Source: Cereibacter_A azotoformans (GTDB lineage: Bacteria; Pseudomonadota; Alphaproteobacteria; Rhodobacterales; Rhodobacteraceae). Taken from it: a stretch of DNA of 64,000 bases. The notes under the pieces are model-generated. The model searched no databases. It saw only the letters and a program-made list of their open reading frames with translations, and was not told the DNA's origin. The DNA lies in the NCBI RefSeq assembly GCF_003050905.1, contig NZ_QAOT01000003.1. One strand, given 5' to 3'. Positions 10,944 to 20,040 of the stretch are shown here, in pieces. Both the position numbers and the translations under genes were made by a program. Position 1 is the first letter of the stretch; each line of letters opens with the position of its first letter.

Positions 10944-12798
10944 ATCTGTATCCGGCGGCCTGAAGTTCGAACAGTTCGGCGTAGCGCCCGGGCCGTGCCA
11001 CCAGTTCGTCATGCGTGCCGCTGGCCTCGACCCGACCGTTCGCCAGCACGAGGATCCGGTCCGCCATCCGCACCGACGAGAAGCGGTGCGAGATCAGAAC
11101 CGCCGTCCGTCCGGCCGACAGCTCCTTGAAGCGCTGGAAGACCTCGAACTCCGACCGTGCATCGAGCGCGGCCGTGGGTTCGTCGAGGATGAGCACCTCG
11201 GCATCGCGCATGTAGGCGCGGGCGATCGCGAACTTCTGCCACTCGCCGCCCGAGAGCTCGATCCCGTCGCGGAACCGCTTGCCGAGCATCTGGCCGTAGC
11301 CTTCCGGCATCCGTGCCACGATCCGGTCGGCGAGGCTGCGGCGCGCGGCTTCCTCGATCCGCGCCGGCTCGTCTCGGTCCTCGATCCGGCCGACGGCGAT
11401 GTTTTCGCCCGCGCTCAGGGAGTAGCGCACGAAGTCCTGGAAGATCACCCCCATCGCCCCGCGCAGCGCCACCGGATCGAAGCTGCGCAGATCCTGCCCG
11501 TCGAGCAGGATGCGCCCCTCGTCGGGATCGTAGAGCCGCGCCAGGAGTTTCACGAGCGTGGTCTTGCCGGCGCCATTTTCGCCCACGAGCGCGAGCGTCT
11601 CGCCGGCCCTCAGCTTGAAGGACAGGTCGCGCACGGCCCAGCTCTCGGCCCCCGGATAGCGGAATCCCACGCCCTCGAAGCGGAAGCCCTCGCGGATGGG
11701 CCGGGGCAGGGCCCGCGGTTCGGCCGGGGGAAGGATCGTGGGCTTCTGGCGGAAGAAGCCGAAGAGATCCTCGAGGTAGAGCGCCTGGGAGGCGGTGGTC
11801 GAAAAGCCGGTGAGCAGCCCCTCGACAAGGCCGCGCAACCGGAGGAACGAGCCCGCAAGGAAGGTCAGGTCCCCGATCGACAGCCGCCCGGTGAGGGTGG
11901 CGCCGATCATCCAGAGATAGGCGAGGTAGTAGCCCGCCGTCCCCAGCGCGCTGAAGAGCGTGCCCCAGGCCGCGCGCGCCGAGGCGATGCGCCGCCGGGC
12001 GCGGTAGAAGCTCTCCGAGAGGGTGCGGTAACGCTCGATCAGGAAGGGGGCGAGGCCGAAGATCTTGATTTCCTTGGCTGTCTCCACGCCGGCGGCCGTG
12101 ACGCGGATATAGTCCAGCTCGCGCCGCTCGGGCGTGCGGCGGAAATCGAGATTGTAGTTCTGCGCGTTGAAATGCGCCTCGCCCAGAAAGGCCGGGACCA
12201 GCGCCGCCACGAGGAGCAGGATGAGCCAGGGGTTGTAGAGCACGAGGCCCCCGGCCAGCGAGGCCACCGTCACCCCGTCCTGCATCAGCGTGAGGATCTG
12301 GCCGGTCAGCGTCATGCGCCCGCCGGACTGGCGCCGGGCCCGCTCGAGCCGGTCCTGGAACCCCGCATCCTCGAAGGCGGCAAGGTCGAGGCTGGCCGCA
12401 TGATCCATCAGCCGCACCGACGAGGCCATCGTCAGCCGCTCGGTCAGCAGCGTGTCGATGAGCCCCCCGAGCCGACCGAGCAGGTCCGAGAGGATCGCGA
12501 GCAGGAACTCCGCCCCAAGGAGGAGGACGAGCGTGCCGGTGCTGTCCGTGCCGATCCAGCCCAGCGGTCCCGTCTCGGGCGCAGGTGTCGCGGCAAGGCG
12601 CACCACCTCGTCGATGATGAGCTTGCCGAACCAAAGGGCCGTCACCGGGATCAGCGCCCGCACCAGCCGGACGAGCAGGCTCAGGACCAGCAGTCCGGGG
12701 CTGGCCTGCCAGACCATCCGCAGGAAGGGCGGCACGTTGCGCAGCGCGGCCCAGCGGGCGCGGAAGCCGGGAAGGTCGGGGGCGGGATCGGATCTCAT
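10942..12798 (-). CDS. ABC exporter half-transporter (fused permease and ATPase)
   Basis: This 618-residue protein has an N-terminal exporter-type membrane domain (about residues 30-330, six predicted helices). The C-terminal nucleotide-binding domain has Walker A GENGAGKTT, Q-loop IFQDFVRY, signature LSGGEWQK, Walker B VLILDEPTAALD, and the switch His in ISHRFSSV. It acts as a homodimer or heterodimer; the substrate (lipid, peptide or drug) cannot be read from the sequence. ATG 12798 begins MRSDPAPDLPGF. It is a lone gene, ending in a shared terminator with the XRE gene. Confidence 0.9.
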   Translation of the reverse strand: MRSDPAPDLPGFRARWAALRNVPPFLRMVWQASPGLLVLSLLVRLVRALIPVTALWFGKLIIDEVVRLAATPAPETGPLGWIGTDSTGTLVLLLGAEFLLAILSDLLGRLGGLIDTLLTERLTMASSVRLMDHAASLDLAAFEDAGFQDRLERARRQSGGRMTLTGQILTLMQDGVTVASLAGGLVLYNPWLILLLVAALVPAFLGEAHFNAQNYNLDFRRTPERRELDYIRVTAAGVETAKEIKIFGLAPFLIERYRTLSESFYRARRRIASARAAWGTLFSALGTAGYYLAYLWMIGATLTGRLSIGDLTFLAGSFLRLRGLVEGLLTGFSTTASQALYLEDLFGFFRQKPTILPPAEPRALPRPIREGFRFEGVGFRYPGAESWAVRDLSFKLRAGETLALVGENGAGKTTLVKLLARLYDPDEGRILLDGQDLRSFDPVALRGAMGVIFQDFVRYSLSAGENIAVGRIEDRDEPARIEEAARRSLADRIVARMPEGYGQMLGKRFRDGIELSGGEWQKFAIARAYMRDAEVLILDEPTAALDARSEFEVFQRFKELSAGRTAVLISHRFSSVRMADRILVLANGRVEASGTHDELVARPGRYAELFELQAAGYR

Positions 12799-12943
12799 CG
12801 GCGGACCTTTGGCCGCTTCGGCGGCAGAGTCAAACCGCCCCGCGCCGTCGCGGCCGGGGCCCGCGTGCCGGCGGCTGCGGCCCTACGCCGCAAGTGACCG
12901 GGTCGCCTTTCGCCCCCGGTGGCGGGGGGCCTAGAAGGCGGCC

Positions 12944-14260
12944 ATGACTCACGTCCCCACCCAGATCTCTCCGGCCGATGCCGGGGCGGGCCGCCAGCCG
13001 TGGCCCGAGCGGCTCGGCCGGTGGCTGCGCGACCATCAGCGGCTGGTGGGGCGTCTGCAATGGGGGATGGTGGCCCTTTATCTGCCGCTGGTGTTCCTGC
13101 CGCCGTTCCTGCCCGACACGGGGCAGGGGGCGCAGGTCGGCGCGACCTTCACCCTGTTTGCCCGGATCCTGCTCTGGGGGATCTGGCTTCCCGGAGTGCT
13201 GGTGTCCGTCCTTGTCCTGGGCCGGCTCTGGTGCGGGCTTCTCTGTCCCGAGGGCGCTCTGACGGCGGCCGCCTCGCGCCATGGGCGTGGTCACGCGATC
13301 CCACGGTGGATGAAATGGCCGGGCTGGCCGTTTGTGCTCTTCGCTGCGGTGACGGTCTACGGGCAGATGATCTCGATCTACGACAACCCGCGGTCGGTGG
13401 CGCTGATCTTCGGCTTGACGACGGGCTCGGCCCTGCTGGTGGGCTGGCTCTACGGCAAGGAAAAGCGGGTCTGGTGCCGCTTTCTCTGCCCGATGAACGG
13501 GCTCTTCGCCATGCTCGCCAAACTGGCGCCCATGCACTACCGCGTGGATGCCCGCGCGTGGGACGCCTGCAGCCCGGCGCGCGCGCGCGCCATGCGCTTC
13601 AACTGCGAGCCGATGGTGCCCGTCCGCACGATGGAGAGCGCCTCTCCCTGCCACATGTGCGGCCGCTGCGCGGGCTTTCGCGACGCGGTGCGCCTCGAAC
13701 TGCGTGGATGGGGCGCGGAGGTGACGAGAACGCCCGGTTCGCCCGCCGAGAGCCTGCTTGTGATCGCCGGCCTGATCGGTCTGGGCTCGGCCGTCTTCTG
13801 GTGGCCGCACGCGCCCTGGCTCGGCGCCCTGACGGAGACCCTGGCGATCGAGCGGCCGGCGCCCTGGTTCCTCTTCGCCGCCGCGGACTCCGGCATGACG
13901 ATGGGCGAGGGGGTGGCGCGTCTCCTGACGCTGGCGGTCCTTGCGATCACCCTGTCGGCGGTCGTGGCCCTGCCCCTTGCGGTGGCGGATCGCGGCAAGG
14001 GCCGCTTTCACCGCCTCGCCCTGACGCTCCTGCCGCTCGCGGCCGGGGGCCTCATCGCAGGGTTTGCGCGGAGCGCCTGGGCCTTCCTGCCTCCCCACGC
14101 TGCGCCGTTCGACGCGCGGCTGGTCTGGAGCGGCCTTCTTCTCGCCTCGGCCGTCTGGTCCTTGGGCCTGGCCCGGCGCCTTTCGGGCGGCGCCATGCGC
14201 GCCATCGGCGCGGCGCTGGTGATTCCCGTCGCCGGATGGCTGCTGGTGATCTGGTCATGA
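12944..14260 (+). CDS. Orphan NapH/NosR-C-terminal-like 4Fe-4S polytopic membrane protein
   Basis: This 438-residue protein has about eight to ten membrane segments and the paired membrane motifs of the NapH/NosR/CcoG electron-transfer group: LWCGLLCPEGAL (about residue 87) and VWCRFLCPMNGL (about 180). A soluble Cys-rich segment follows at about 210-250 with CSPARARAMRFNC and CHMCGRC, fewer cysteines than two full ferredoxin clusters need. The C-terminal half adds further hydrophobic helices. No nap, nos, nir or cco gene is nearby. A role in quinol-to-periplasm electron transfer or metal-centre assembly is inference. Confidence 0.7.
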   Translation: MTHVPTQISPADAGAGRQPWPERLGRWLRDHQRLVGRLQWGMVALYLPLVFLPPFLPDTGQGAQVGATFTLFARILLWGIWLPGVLVSVLVLGRLWCGLLCPEGALTAAASRHGRGHAIPRWMKWPGWPFVLFAAVTVYGQMISIYDNPRSVALIFGLTTGSALLVGWLYGKEKRVWCRFLCPMNGLFAMLAKLAPMHYRVDARAWDACSPARARAMRFNCEPMVPVRTMESASPCHMCGRCAGFRDAVRLELRGWGAEVTRTPGSPAESLLVIAGLIGLGSAVFWWPHAPWLGALTETLAIERPAPWFLFAAADSGMTMGEGVARLLTLAVLAITLSAVVALPLAVADRGKGRFHRLALTLLPLAAGGLIAGFARSAWAFLPPHAAPFDARLVWSGLLLASAVWSLGLARRLSGGAMRAIGAALVIPVAGWLLVIWS

Positions 14261-14544
14261 CCCGCTTGTCCGATTGGCGGAAACAATCGCCGCAGGTGCA
14301 GGGTGCGAACAGGTGCCGCAGGTTCGGCACGTCCGGTCTTTATCCCTCCGCAGCGCAACAATGTCCGCTTTGCCGAGGCCCTGCCCCCATGAGGATGCCG
14401 GCCGCCAAGGAGTTGGGCACAAGTTGGCTGTATGGTCAAAGAGCCGCGTCATTTTGTCGCTTGCCATGCCGCCCCGGTCCTCGGGTAAGGTGCATGGGGA
14501 TGGCAGTTTTTAATTTAAATTTGAATGGGCTTAGGGGGTAAACG
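14261..14544 (+). promoter_or_regulatory. Intergenic region with AT-rich island before the winged-helix gene
   Basis: I see no supportable gene in these 284 bases. Near the end, about 20 bases (14507-14528) are almost pure A/T and contain the 10-bp palindrome AATTTAAATT (14512-14521), striking in DNA near 70% GC. It lies about 24 bases before the GTG start and just before a strong AGGGGG ribosome-binding site. It may be an operator or promoter element for the downstream regulator. Confidence 0.4.
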
Positions 14545-14889
14545 GTGGATGGAAGCAAAATGGATGAACGCATGACCGCCTCGCGACGGTTTCATAGCGT
14601 TGCCCAACTCCGGGAGCTTCTACTTGGACTGGAACATGATCTGGGCATATCCGATCTGTCGCGCAATGAGCTGGACGTGCTCTATGCGGTGAAGCTCCTC
14701 GGGGAATCAGAGGATTCAATCGTCCGTTCGGATGCGATCCGGCGCCATTCCCTTTGCAGCGCCATCGCCACGCCGACCTTCCACCGCGCCCTCCGTTCGC
14801 TGGTGGAGAAGGGCTTCGTCGATCACGCGCCCATGACCAAGGCGCGGGCCTACAAGCTGGGCAGCCGCGCCGCGCAGATCGCCCACTGA
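14545..14889 (+). CDS. Small winged-helix (MarR-like) DNA-binding protein
   Basis: This 114-residue protein has a helical N terminus, then a winged-helix pattern: LSRNELDVLYAVKLL (helix 1), the DAIRRHSLCSAIATPTFHRALRSLVEKGFV recognition region written here as its start DAIRRHSLC and end SLVEKGFV, and a wing DHAPMTKARAYKLG. The start is taken as GTG 14545 because AGGGGG sits seven bases upstream; ATG 14560 is an alternative. It resembles MarR/ArsR-type regulators but lacks an obvious ligand domain. The AT-rich palindrome directly upstream is a candidate autoregulatory site. Target unknown. Confidence 0.65.
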   Translation: MDGSKMDERMTASRRFHSVAQLRELLLGLEHDLGISDLSRNELDVLYAVKLLGESEDSIVRSDAIRRHSLCSAIATPTFHRALRSLVEKGFVDHAPMTKARAYKLGSRAAQIAH

Positions 14890-14964
14890 GGCCGGCGGTC
14901 ACGGTCAAGAGGAAGTGCGCGGTGGCGGGTTTTCCCCGCACCGCGAACCGCCTATCAGAGACCC

Positions 14965-17463
14965 ATGACCATTGTCCTGCTCGTCACCGCCCTGGCGGCC
15001 CTGTTCATCGTGATCGCCGCCTGCGAGCCCGTCGCCGCGCGGCTCAGGCTGCCCTATACGGTGGTGCTGGCCGTGGTCGGAGCGGCGCTCGGCACGCTCG
15101 CGCTCTGGCTCCAGCGCAGCGGCGTGGCGGCCACCTTCCCGCCCGAGGTGGCCGAGTTGCTCTCGCTGCCGATCCGCTCGAGCGTCTTCCTCTTCATGTT
15201 CCTGCCGACGTTGCTGTTCCAGGTCTCGCTGAGCCTGAACATCCGGCGGATGATCGACGACTGGGTGCCGATCCTCGTGATGGCCGTGGTGGCGGTGCTG
15301 GTCTCGACGCTGGCCATCGGCTTTGCGCTGCAGCCCTTCAGCTCGATGTCGCTGGCCGCCTGCCTGTTGCTCGGCGCCATCGTCTCGACCACCGATCCTT
15401 CCGCGGTCGTCTCGATCTTTCGCTCGATCGCCGCCCCGCAGCGGCTGACGCGGATCGTCGAGGGCGAGAGCCTGCTGAACGACGCCGCGGCCATCGCGCT
15501 CTTCGGCTTTTTCCTGACCTTCGTCATGGCCGGCGTGCCCGATCCGACGCTGCGCGACGCGGTCGTCCAGTTTCCGCTGCTGATCGTCGGAGGGGTCGCG
15601 CTCGGCTATGGCATGGCCCGCGTCGCCCTGTCGCTGATGACGCGCATGGCGTCCTACCCCACGGCGCAACTCTCGCTCAGCCTCGCGCTGCCCTACCTCA
15701 CCTATGTCCTGGCCGAGCAGGGGCTTCAGGTCTCGGGCGTGATCGCGGTGGTGACGGCGGGGATCGCCATGAACCTCGCAGGCCCCGGACGCCTCAGCCC
15801 CGCCACCTGGAAGCTTCTCAGCGACACATGGGAGATGCTCTCGCACTGGGCGGGCTCCCTCATCTTCATCGTGGCGGCGCTGCTCATCCCGCGGCTGATC
15901 GGGCGCGCGACGGAATGGGATCTCGTGCTGATCGGGGTGGTTGCGCTGGCGGCGATCGTGGCGCGGGCGGTGATGCTGTCGGGGCTGCTGCCGCTTCTGA
16001 CCCGGCTCAACCTCTCGCCCAAGGTCGAGCGGCCCTACCGCGTGGCGATCCTCTGGGGCGGGCTGCGGGGCGCCGTGACGCTGGCGCTGGCGCTGGCGGT
16101 GACCGAGAACCCGATGGTGCCGCCGCATGTGAAGCGCGAGGTGGGCATCCTCGCCACCGGATTTGTCCTGTTCACGCTGATGGCGCAGGGCACCACGCTC
16201 CGGTGGGTGATCCGGCGGCTCGGCCTCGCGCGGCTGACTCCGCTCGATCTGGCGCTTTCGAACCAGGTGATCGCCGTCGCGCTGCAGAACGTCCGCGAGG
16301 AAGTGGCCGCGACCGTGCGTGAGCGCGAGCTTGACCCCCAGATCGTGCGCGCCGAGGCCAAGAGCTTCGGCCAGAGGCTGACCCGCGCGGTGGAGCTGGC
16401 CGATGACAGCGCCGACGACATCCCGGACCGCGACCGGATCACGCTGGGGCTCCTGGCGCTGGCGGGGCGCGAGCGGGATGCGATCCTGGCCTCCTTCCGC
16501 CAGCAGATCATCCCGCCCCGCCTCGCCGAGGCGATGCTGGTCGATGTGGACCGCCTGATCGAACGGACGCGCCTTCAGGGCCGCGACGGCTACCGCTCGG
16601 CCGGCCGGCTCGCGCTCGGCTACGGGCGGCGGCATCGGGTGGCGGTCTGGGCCCACAACCGGCTGAAGATCTCGCGCTGGCTGAGCCAGCTCACCTCGGA
16701 CCGGTTCGAGATGCTGCTGACCCAGCGGCTGATCCTCGGTGACCTGCACAAGCTGATCGACGGCAAGATCCGCCGCATCCACGGCCGTCGGGTGGCCGAG
16801 ATCCTGCATGAGATGCTCAAGCGCCGCGAGGATGAGACCGAGCAGGCGCTCGAAGCGCTGCGCCTGCAATATCCGGGCTATTCCGGCGAGATGGTGCGCA
16901 GCTTCATCCGCCGGACCGCGCTGCAGCTGGAACTGCGCGAATACGAGACGCTGCGCGATGACGGCCTCATCGGGCAGGAGCTGTTCATGACGCTGCGCCA
17001 GCGCATCCAGATCGCGCGCGGCAAGAAGGAGCGGCGGCCGCGGCTCGATTTCGCGCTGCAGAAATCCGAGCTGGTGCGCCAGTTCCCGCTCTTTGCCGAG
17101 ATGGAAGAGGATCAGCTGCGCGTGCTCGAGCGGCTGCTGCAGACGGTCTATGTCCGGCCGGGGGATGTGCTCCTGCGCCGCGGCGACGTGCCGCGCAAGG
17201 TCTTCTTCATCGCCTCCGGCGCCGTGGAATCCGATGTGGCGGGGCAGAAGGTGCGCCTCGGGCGCGGCGAGATGTTCGGCCAGCTCGCGATCCTGACCCG
17301 CAAGGCCCGCCGCGCCCAGGTGACCGCGATCAGCCACGGCACGCTCCTGAGCCTCGACGAGACCCGTTTTCTGGAACTCCTGCGCCGCAACAAGGCGCTG
17401 CAGCAGGCCGCGGTGGACAGCGCCGCGCGCCGCAACGTGACCATCGACCTCAGCGCGACCTGA
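14965..17463 (+). CDS. CPA1-type cation:proton antiporter with C-terminal cyclic-nucleotide-binding domain
   Basis: This 832-residue inner-membrane protein has an N-terminal Na+/H+ exchanger domain (about residues 1-420, about 12 helices) with STTDPSAVVSIFRS, VEGESLLNDAAAIALF and WGGLRGAVTLALAL, all hallmarks of CPA1 exchangers. A long cytosolic helical region (about 430-690) follows, then a cNMP-binding/Crp-like beta-barrel (about 700-825) with FPLFAEMEEDQL, RPGDVLLRRGDVP, FFIASGAVES and RGEMFGQLAILT. The domain order suggests ligand-gated ion/pH homeostasis; whether it binds cAMP, c-di-GMP or nothing is unknown. It ends in the repeat/terminator region shared with metG. Confidence 0.9.
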   Translation: MTIVLLVTALAALFIVIAACEPVAARLRLPYTVVLAVVGAALGTLALWLQRSGVAATFPPEVAELLSLPIRSSVFLFMFLPTLLFQVSLSLNIRRMIDDWVPILVMAVVAVLVSTLAIGFALQPFSSMSLAACLLLGAIVSTTDPSAVVSIFRSIAAPQRLTRIVEGESLLNDAAAIALFGFFLTFVMAGVPDPTLRDAVVQFPLLIVGGVALGYGMARVALSLMTRMASYPTAQLSLSLALPYLTYVLAEQGLQVSGVIAVVTAGIAMNLAGPGRLSPATWKLLSDTWEMLSHWAGSLIFIVAALLIPRLIGRATEWDLVLIGVVALAAIVARAVMLSGLLPLLTRLNLSPKVERPYRVAILWGGLRGAVTLALALAVTENPMVPPHVKREVGILATGFVLFTLMAQGTTLRWVIRRLGLARLTPLDLALSNQVIAVALQNVREEVAATVRERELDPQIVRAEAKSFGQRLTRAVELADDSADDIPDRDRITLGLLALAGRERDAILASFRQQIIPPRLAEAMLVDVDRLIERTRLQGRDGYRSAGRLALGYGRRHRVAVWAHNRLKISRWLSQLTSDRFEMLLTQRLILGDLHKLIDGKIRRIHGRRVAEILHEMLKRREDETEQALEALRLQYPGYSGEMVRSFIRRTALQLELREYETLRDDGLIGQELFMTLRQRIQIARGKKERRPRLDFALQKSELVRQFPLFAEMEEDQLRVLERLLQTVYVRPGDVLLRRGDVPRKVFFIASGAVESDVAGQKVRLGRGEMFGQLAILTRKARRAQVTAISHGTLLSLDETRFLELLRRNKALQQAAVDSAARRNVTIDLSAT

Positions 17464-17484
17464 CGCCGGTCGCGCCGGCGCAGC

Positions 17485-17569
17485 CTGAAAGGAGTGCGCC
17501 TTTCAGTCTGGCTCAAATATCCTCGGGGGGAGTCCGGCCGCAGGCCGGGCGGGGGGCAGACAGCCCCCC
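17485..17569 (-). repeat. Dispersed intergenic repeat, copy B, acting as bidirectional terminator
   Basis: Three strong hairpins lie here: CTGAAAGG/CCTTTCAG (17485-17506), CCGGCC/GGCCGG (17534-17548) and GGGGGGC/GCCCCCC (17551-17569). Read on the minus strand the element ends GAGGATATTT-GA-GCCAGACTGAAAGG, the same tail as the repeat at 1965-2013. It lies between the convergent antiporter and metG genes, so termination from both sides is likely. Confidence 0.6.
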
Positions 17570-17601
17570 TCTTCGCGTCCCAGACGACGGGTGCCCGCGT
17601 C

Positions 17602-19320
17602 TCAGGTGCGGACGCCGGCAAAGCGGGTCTGCCACTCGGCCCGTTCCTCGTCGGTGATCTTGCGGAAGAGCACGTCCGGCGTCGTGAAGGCATGGCCCGC
17701 CGGGAGCCGCTCGAGCGCCGCGGCCACATCGGTGGGCCAGCTCCAGTCGTCGCAGCCGAGCGAGGCCATCGTCGAGGCCGCCGCATCCGGGATGAAGGGC
17801 CGCGAGATCACCGCGTAGAGCCGGATCAGGTTCAGCGAAAGGCGGATCATCGCCTGTGCCCGCTCGGGATCGGTCTTGACCACCGTCCACGGCGCGGCGG
17901 ATTGCAGGTATTCGTTCCCGGCGACCCACAGCGCCCGCAGCTCGGTCGCGGCCTTGCGGATCTCCATCGCCTCCATGCAGGATTCGTAGGCGGCCAGCCG
18001 CTCCTGCAGCTCGGCGATCAGCTGGTGCTCGCGCTCGCCGAAGGCCCCGCCCGCAGGCACCGTCTCGCCGAACTTCGAGCGGCAGAACTTGGTCACGCGG
18101 CTGACGAGGTTGCCCAACACGTCGGCCAGATCCTTGTTGACCGAGGCCTGGAAGTTCTCCCAGGTGAACTCGCTGTCCGAGTTCTCCGGCGCGTGGGACA
18201 GAAGCCACCAGCGCCAGTAGTCGGCAGGCAGGATCGAGAGCGCCTGGTCCATGAACACGCCGCGGCCCTGGCTGGTCGAGAACTGGCCGCCGTCATAGTT
18301 CAGGTAGTTGAAGGACTTGATGTAATCCACCAGCTTCCACGGCTCGCGCGAGCCCATGATGGTCGCGGGGAAGGAGAGCGTGTGGAAGGGCACGTTGTCC
18401 TTGCCCATGAACTGGACGTAGCGCACATCCCCGGCGCCCTTGTCGGTGCGCCACCAGCGTTCCCAGTCGGCCTCCGTCTTGCCGTTGGCGTCGGCCCATT
18501 CCGCGGTGCCGGCAATGTATTCGATCGGCGCGTCGAACCAGACGTAGAAGACCTTGCCCTCCATCCCCGGCCAGGGCTGGTCGCCCTTCTTCACCGGCAC
18601 GCCCCAGTGCAGGTCGCGCGTGATGCCGCGGTCCTGCAGCCCGTCGCCGTCATGGAGCCACTTCTTCGCGATCGAGGTGGTCAGCACCGGCCAGTCGGTC
18701 TTGCTGTCGATCCAGGCCTCGATCTCGTCCTTCAGCGCGCGCTGGCGCAGGTAGAGGTGCTTGGTCTCGCGCACCTCGAGATCGGTCGAGCCCGAGATCG
18801 CCGACCGCGGGTTGATCAGGTCGGTGGGGTCGAGCTGCTTGGTGCAGTTCTCGCACTGGTCGCCGCGGGCCTTGTCATAGCCGCAGTTCGGGCAGGTGCC
18901 CTCGATGTAGCGGTCGGGCAGGAAGCGGTTGTCGGCGACCGAGAAGACCTGCCGCTCGCTGACTTCCTCGATGAAGCCGTTTTCGGCGAGTTGCCCCGCG
19001 AAATGCTGGGTCAGCCGGTGGTTCCGCGCGCTCGACGAGCGGCCGAAGTGGTCGAACGACAGGCGGAAGCCCGCGGCGATCTCCTTCTGGATCTCGTGCA
19101 TCTCGGCGCAGTAGACCTCGACCGGCTTGCCGGCCTTGGCGGCGGCCAGCTCGGCCGGCGTTCCGTGCTCGTCGGTGGCGCAGATGAACATCACCTCATG
19201 GCCGCGGCCGCGCATGTAGCGGGCGTAGAGATCGGCCGGAAGCTGGCTTCCGACGAGATTGCCCAGGTGCTTGATCCCGTTGATATAGGGGATCGCCGAA
19301 GTGATGAGTATCCGCGCCAT
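17602..19320 (-). CDS. metG: Methionyl-tRNA synthetase
   Basis: This 572-residue class-I aminoacyl-tRNA synthetase charges tRNA-Met. It starts MARILITSAIPYINGIKHLGNL, containing the HIGH-like HLGN signature. A four-Cys zinc knuckle (CPNCGYDKARGDQCENC) follows at about 145-162. The position of the KMSKS loop reads QFSTSQGRGVF, so two of the usual Lys/Ser features are changed. The anticodon-binding helical domain covers the C terminus. There is no C-terminal EMAP/Trbp111-like extension. The open frame extends upstream, but alignment fixes ATG 19320. Confidence 0.97.
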   Translation of the reverse strand: MARILITSAIPYINGIKHLGNLVGSQLPADLYARYMRGRGHEVMFICATDEHGTPAELAAAKAGKPVEVYCAEMHEIQKEIAAGFRLSFDHFGRSSSARNHRLTQHFAGQLAENGFIEEVSERQVFSVADNRFLPDRYIEGTCPNCGYDKARGDQCENCTKQLDPTDLINPRSAISGSTDLEVRETKHLYLRQRALKDEIEAWIDSKTDWPVLTTSIAKKWLHDGDGLQDRGITRDLHWGVPVKKGDQPWPGMEGKVFYVWFDAPIEYIAGTAEWADANGKTEADWERWWRTDKGAGDVRYVQFMGKDNVPFHTLSFPATIMGSREPWKLVDYIKSFNYLNYDGGQFSTSQGRGVFMDQALSILPADYWRWWLLSHAPENSDSEFTWENFQASVNKDLADVLGNLVSRVTKFCRSKFGETVPAGGAFGEREHQLIAELQERLAAYESCMEAMEIRKAATELRALWVAGNEYLQSAAPWTVVKTDPERAQAMIRLSLNLIRLYAVISRPFIPDAAASTMASLGCDDWSWPTDVAAALERLPAGHAFTTPDVLFRKITDEERAEWQTRFAGVRT

Positions 19321-19427
19321 GCCCAGAAATCCCTGTGTCCCGACCGCGCGCTGTTTAGCGCCGGACGCACGCGAGGGCCAGAGGATGATTGCGCGGCCGG
19401 CGCATCGGGTCGCCCTGCGGGTCGGGG

Positions 19428-20024
19428 TCAGTCGGGGGCGCGGCTCTCGATCTCGAGCCCCTGGCGCGCGCGGCGCAGGAACCAGCCCGCCGGCGGCTCC
19501 ATCCGGGCGCGGAGGCGGCCAAGCCGCCAGCGCCCGCCCGGCGCGGGGGCAAGCTGCCAGCGCGTCTCGATCCCCGTCGCCCCGCCGGCCGGCGTGAGCA
19601 GCAGCCCGATCGGCGGATCGGCTCCGGCGGCCGCCGCGCCGGCTTCGGCGGCCAGATGCAGACGGCGCACCGGCGTCAGCGGCGGCGGCTCGGGCAGTTC
19701 GGCCACCACCAGCGGCACCGCGCCCGACCGCAGCGCCTCTTCCATCGACCAGAGCAGATCCTCGGGCCGCCGGGTGCGGGCGAGGATCAGCCGGCCCGGT
19801 TCGGCAAAGGCGCAGACCCCGTCGGGATAAAGCCGCTCGGGCCGCCATCCGGGATGGATCCAGACCACCGGCCCCCGCATCTCGGCCATCAGCAGGATCG
19901 CGAGCAGCCGCCGCGCCGGGCCGCAGAATTCGTGCACCCTTCCCCGTGCGAGCGAGAGATCGCCCACCAGCCGCTGCATTGGCCGCACCCGTGCGCCCTG
20001 AGGGTCGAGAAGCTGAGTCGTCAT
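19428..20024 (-). CDS. ImuA-like SOS mutagenesis accessory protein (orphan)
   Basis: This 198-residue protein has the ImuA-type core: RVHEFCGPARRLLAILL near residue 30, GPVVWIHPGWRPERLYPDGV, a LILARTRRPEDLLWSMEEALRSGAV segment split here as LILARTRRPED and WSMEEALRSGAVPLVV, and a basic WFLRRARQGLEIE tail. ImuA normally works with ImuB and the DnaE2 polymerase in damage-induced mutagenic translesion synthesis; neither partner is in the window. A perfect alphaproteobacterial SOS box lies 17-31 bases upstream of the ATG, which strongly supports the call. It is distantly RecA/SulA-related and has no intact Walker A. Confidence 0.7.
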   Translation of the reverse strand: MTTQLLDPQGARVRPMQRLVGDLSLARGRVHEFCGPARRLLAILLMAEMRGPVVWIHPGWRPERLYPDGVCAFAEPGRLILARTRRPEDLLWSMEEALRSGAVPLVVAELPEPPPLTPVRRLHLAAEAGAAAAGADPPIGLLLTPAGGATGIETRWQLAPAPGGRWRLGRLRARMEPPAGWFLRRARQGLEIESRAPD

Positions 20025-20040
20025 GCGCCAACCCTTGCAT

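Noticed and set aside
19321..20040. N-terminal extension of the MetRS reading frame by about 240 residues
   Set aside because: The extension is low-complexity and overlaps the imuA-like gene; MetRS homology starts at MARILITSAIPY.
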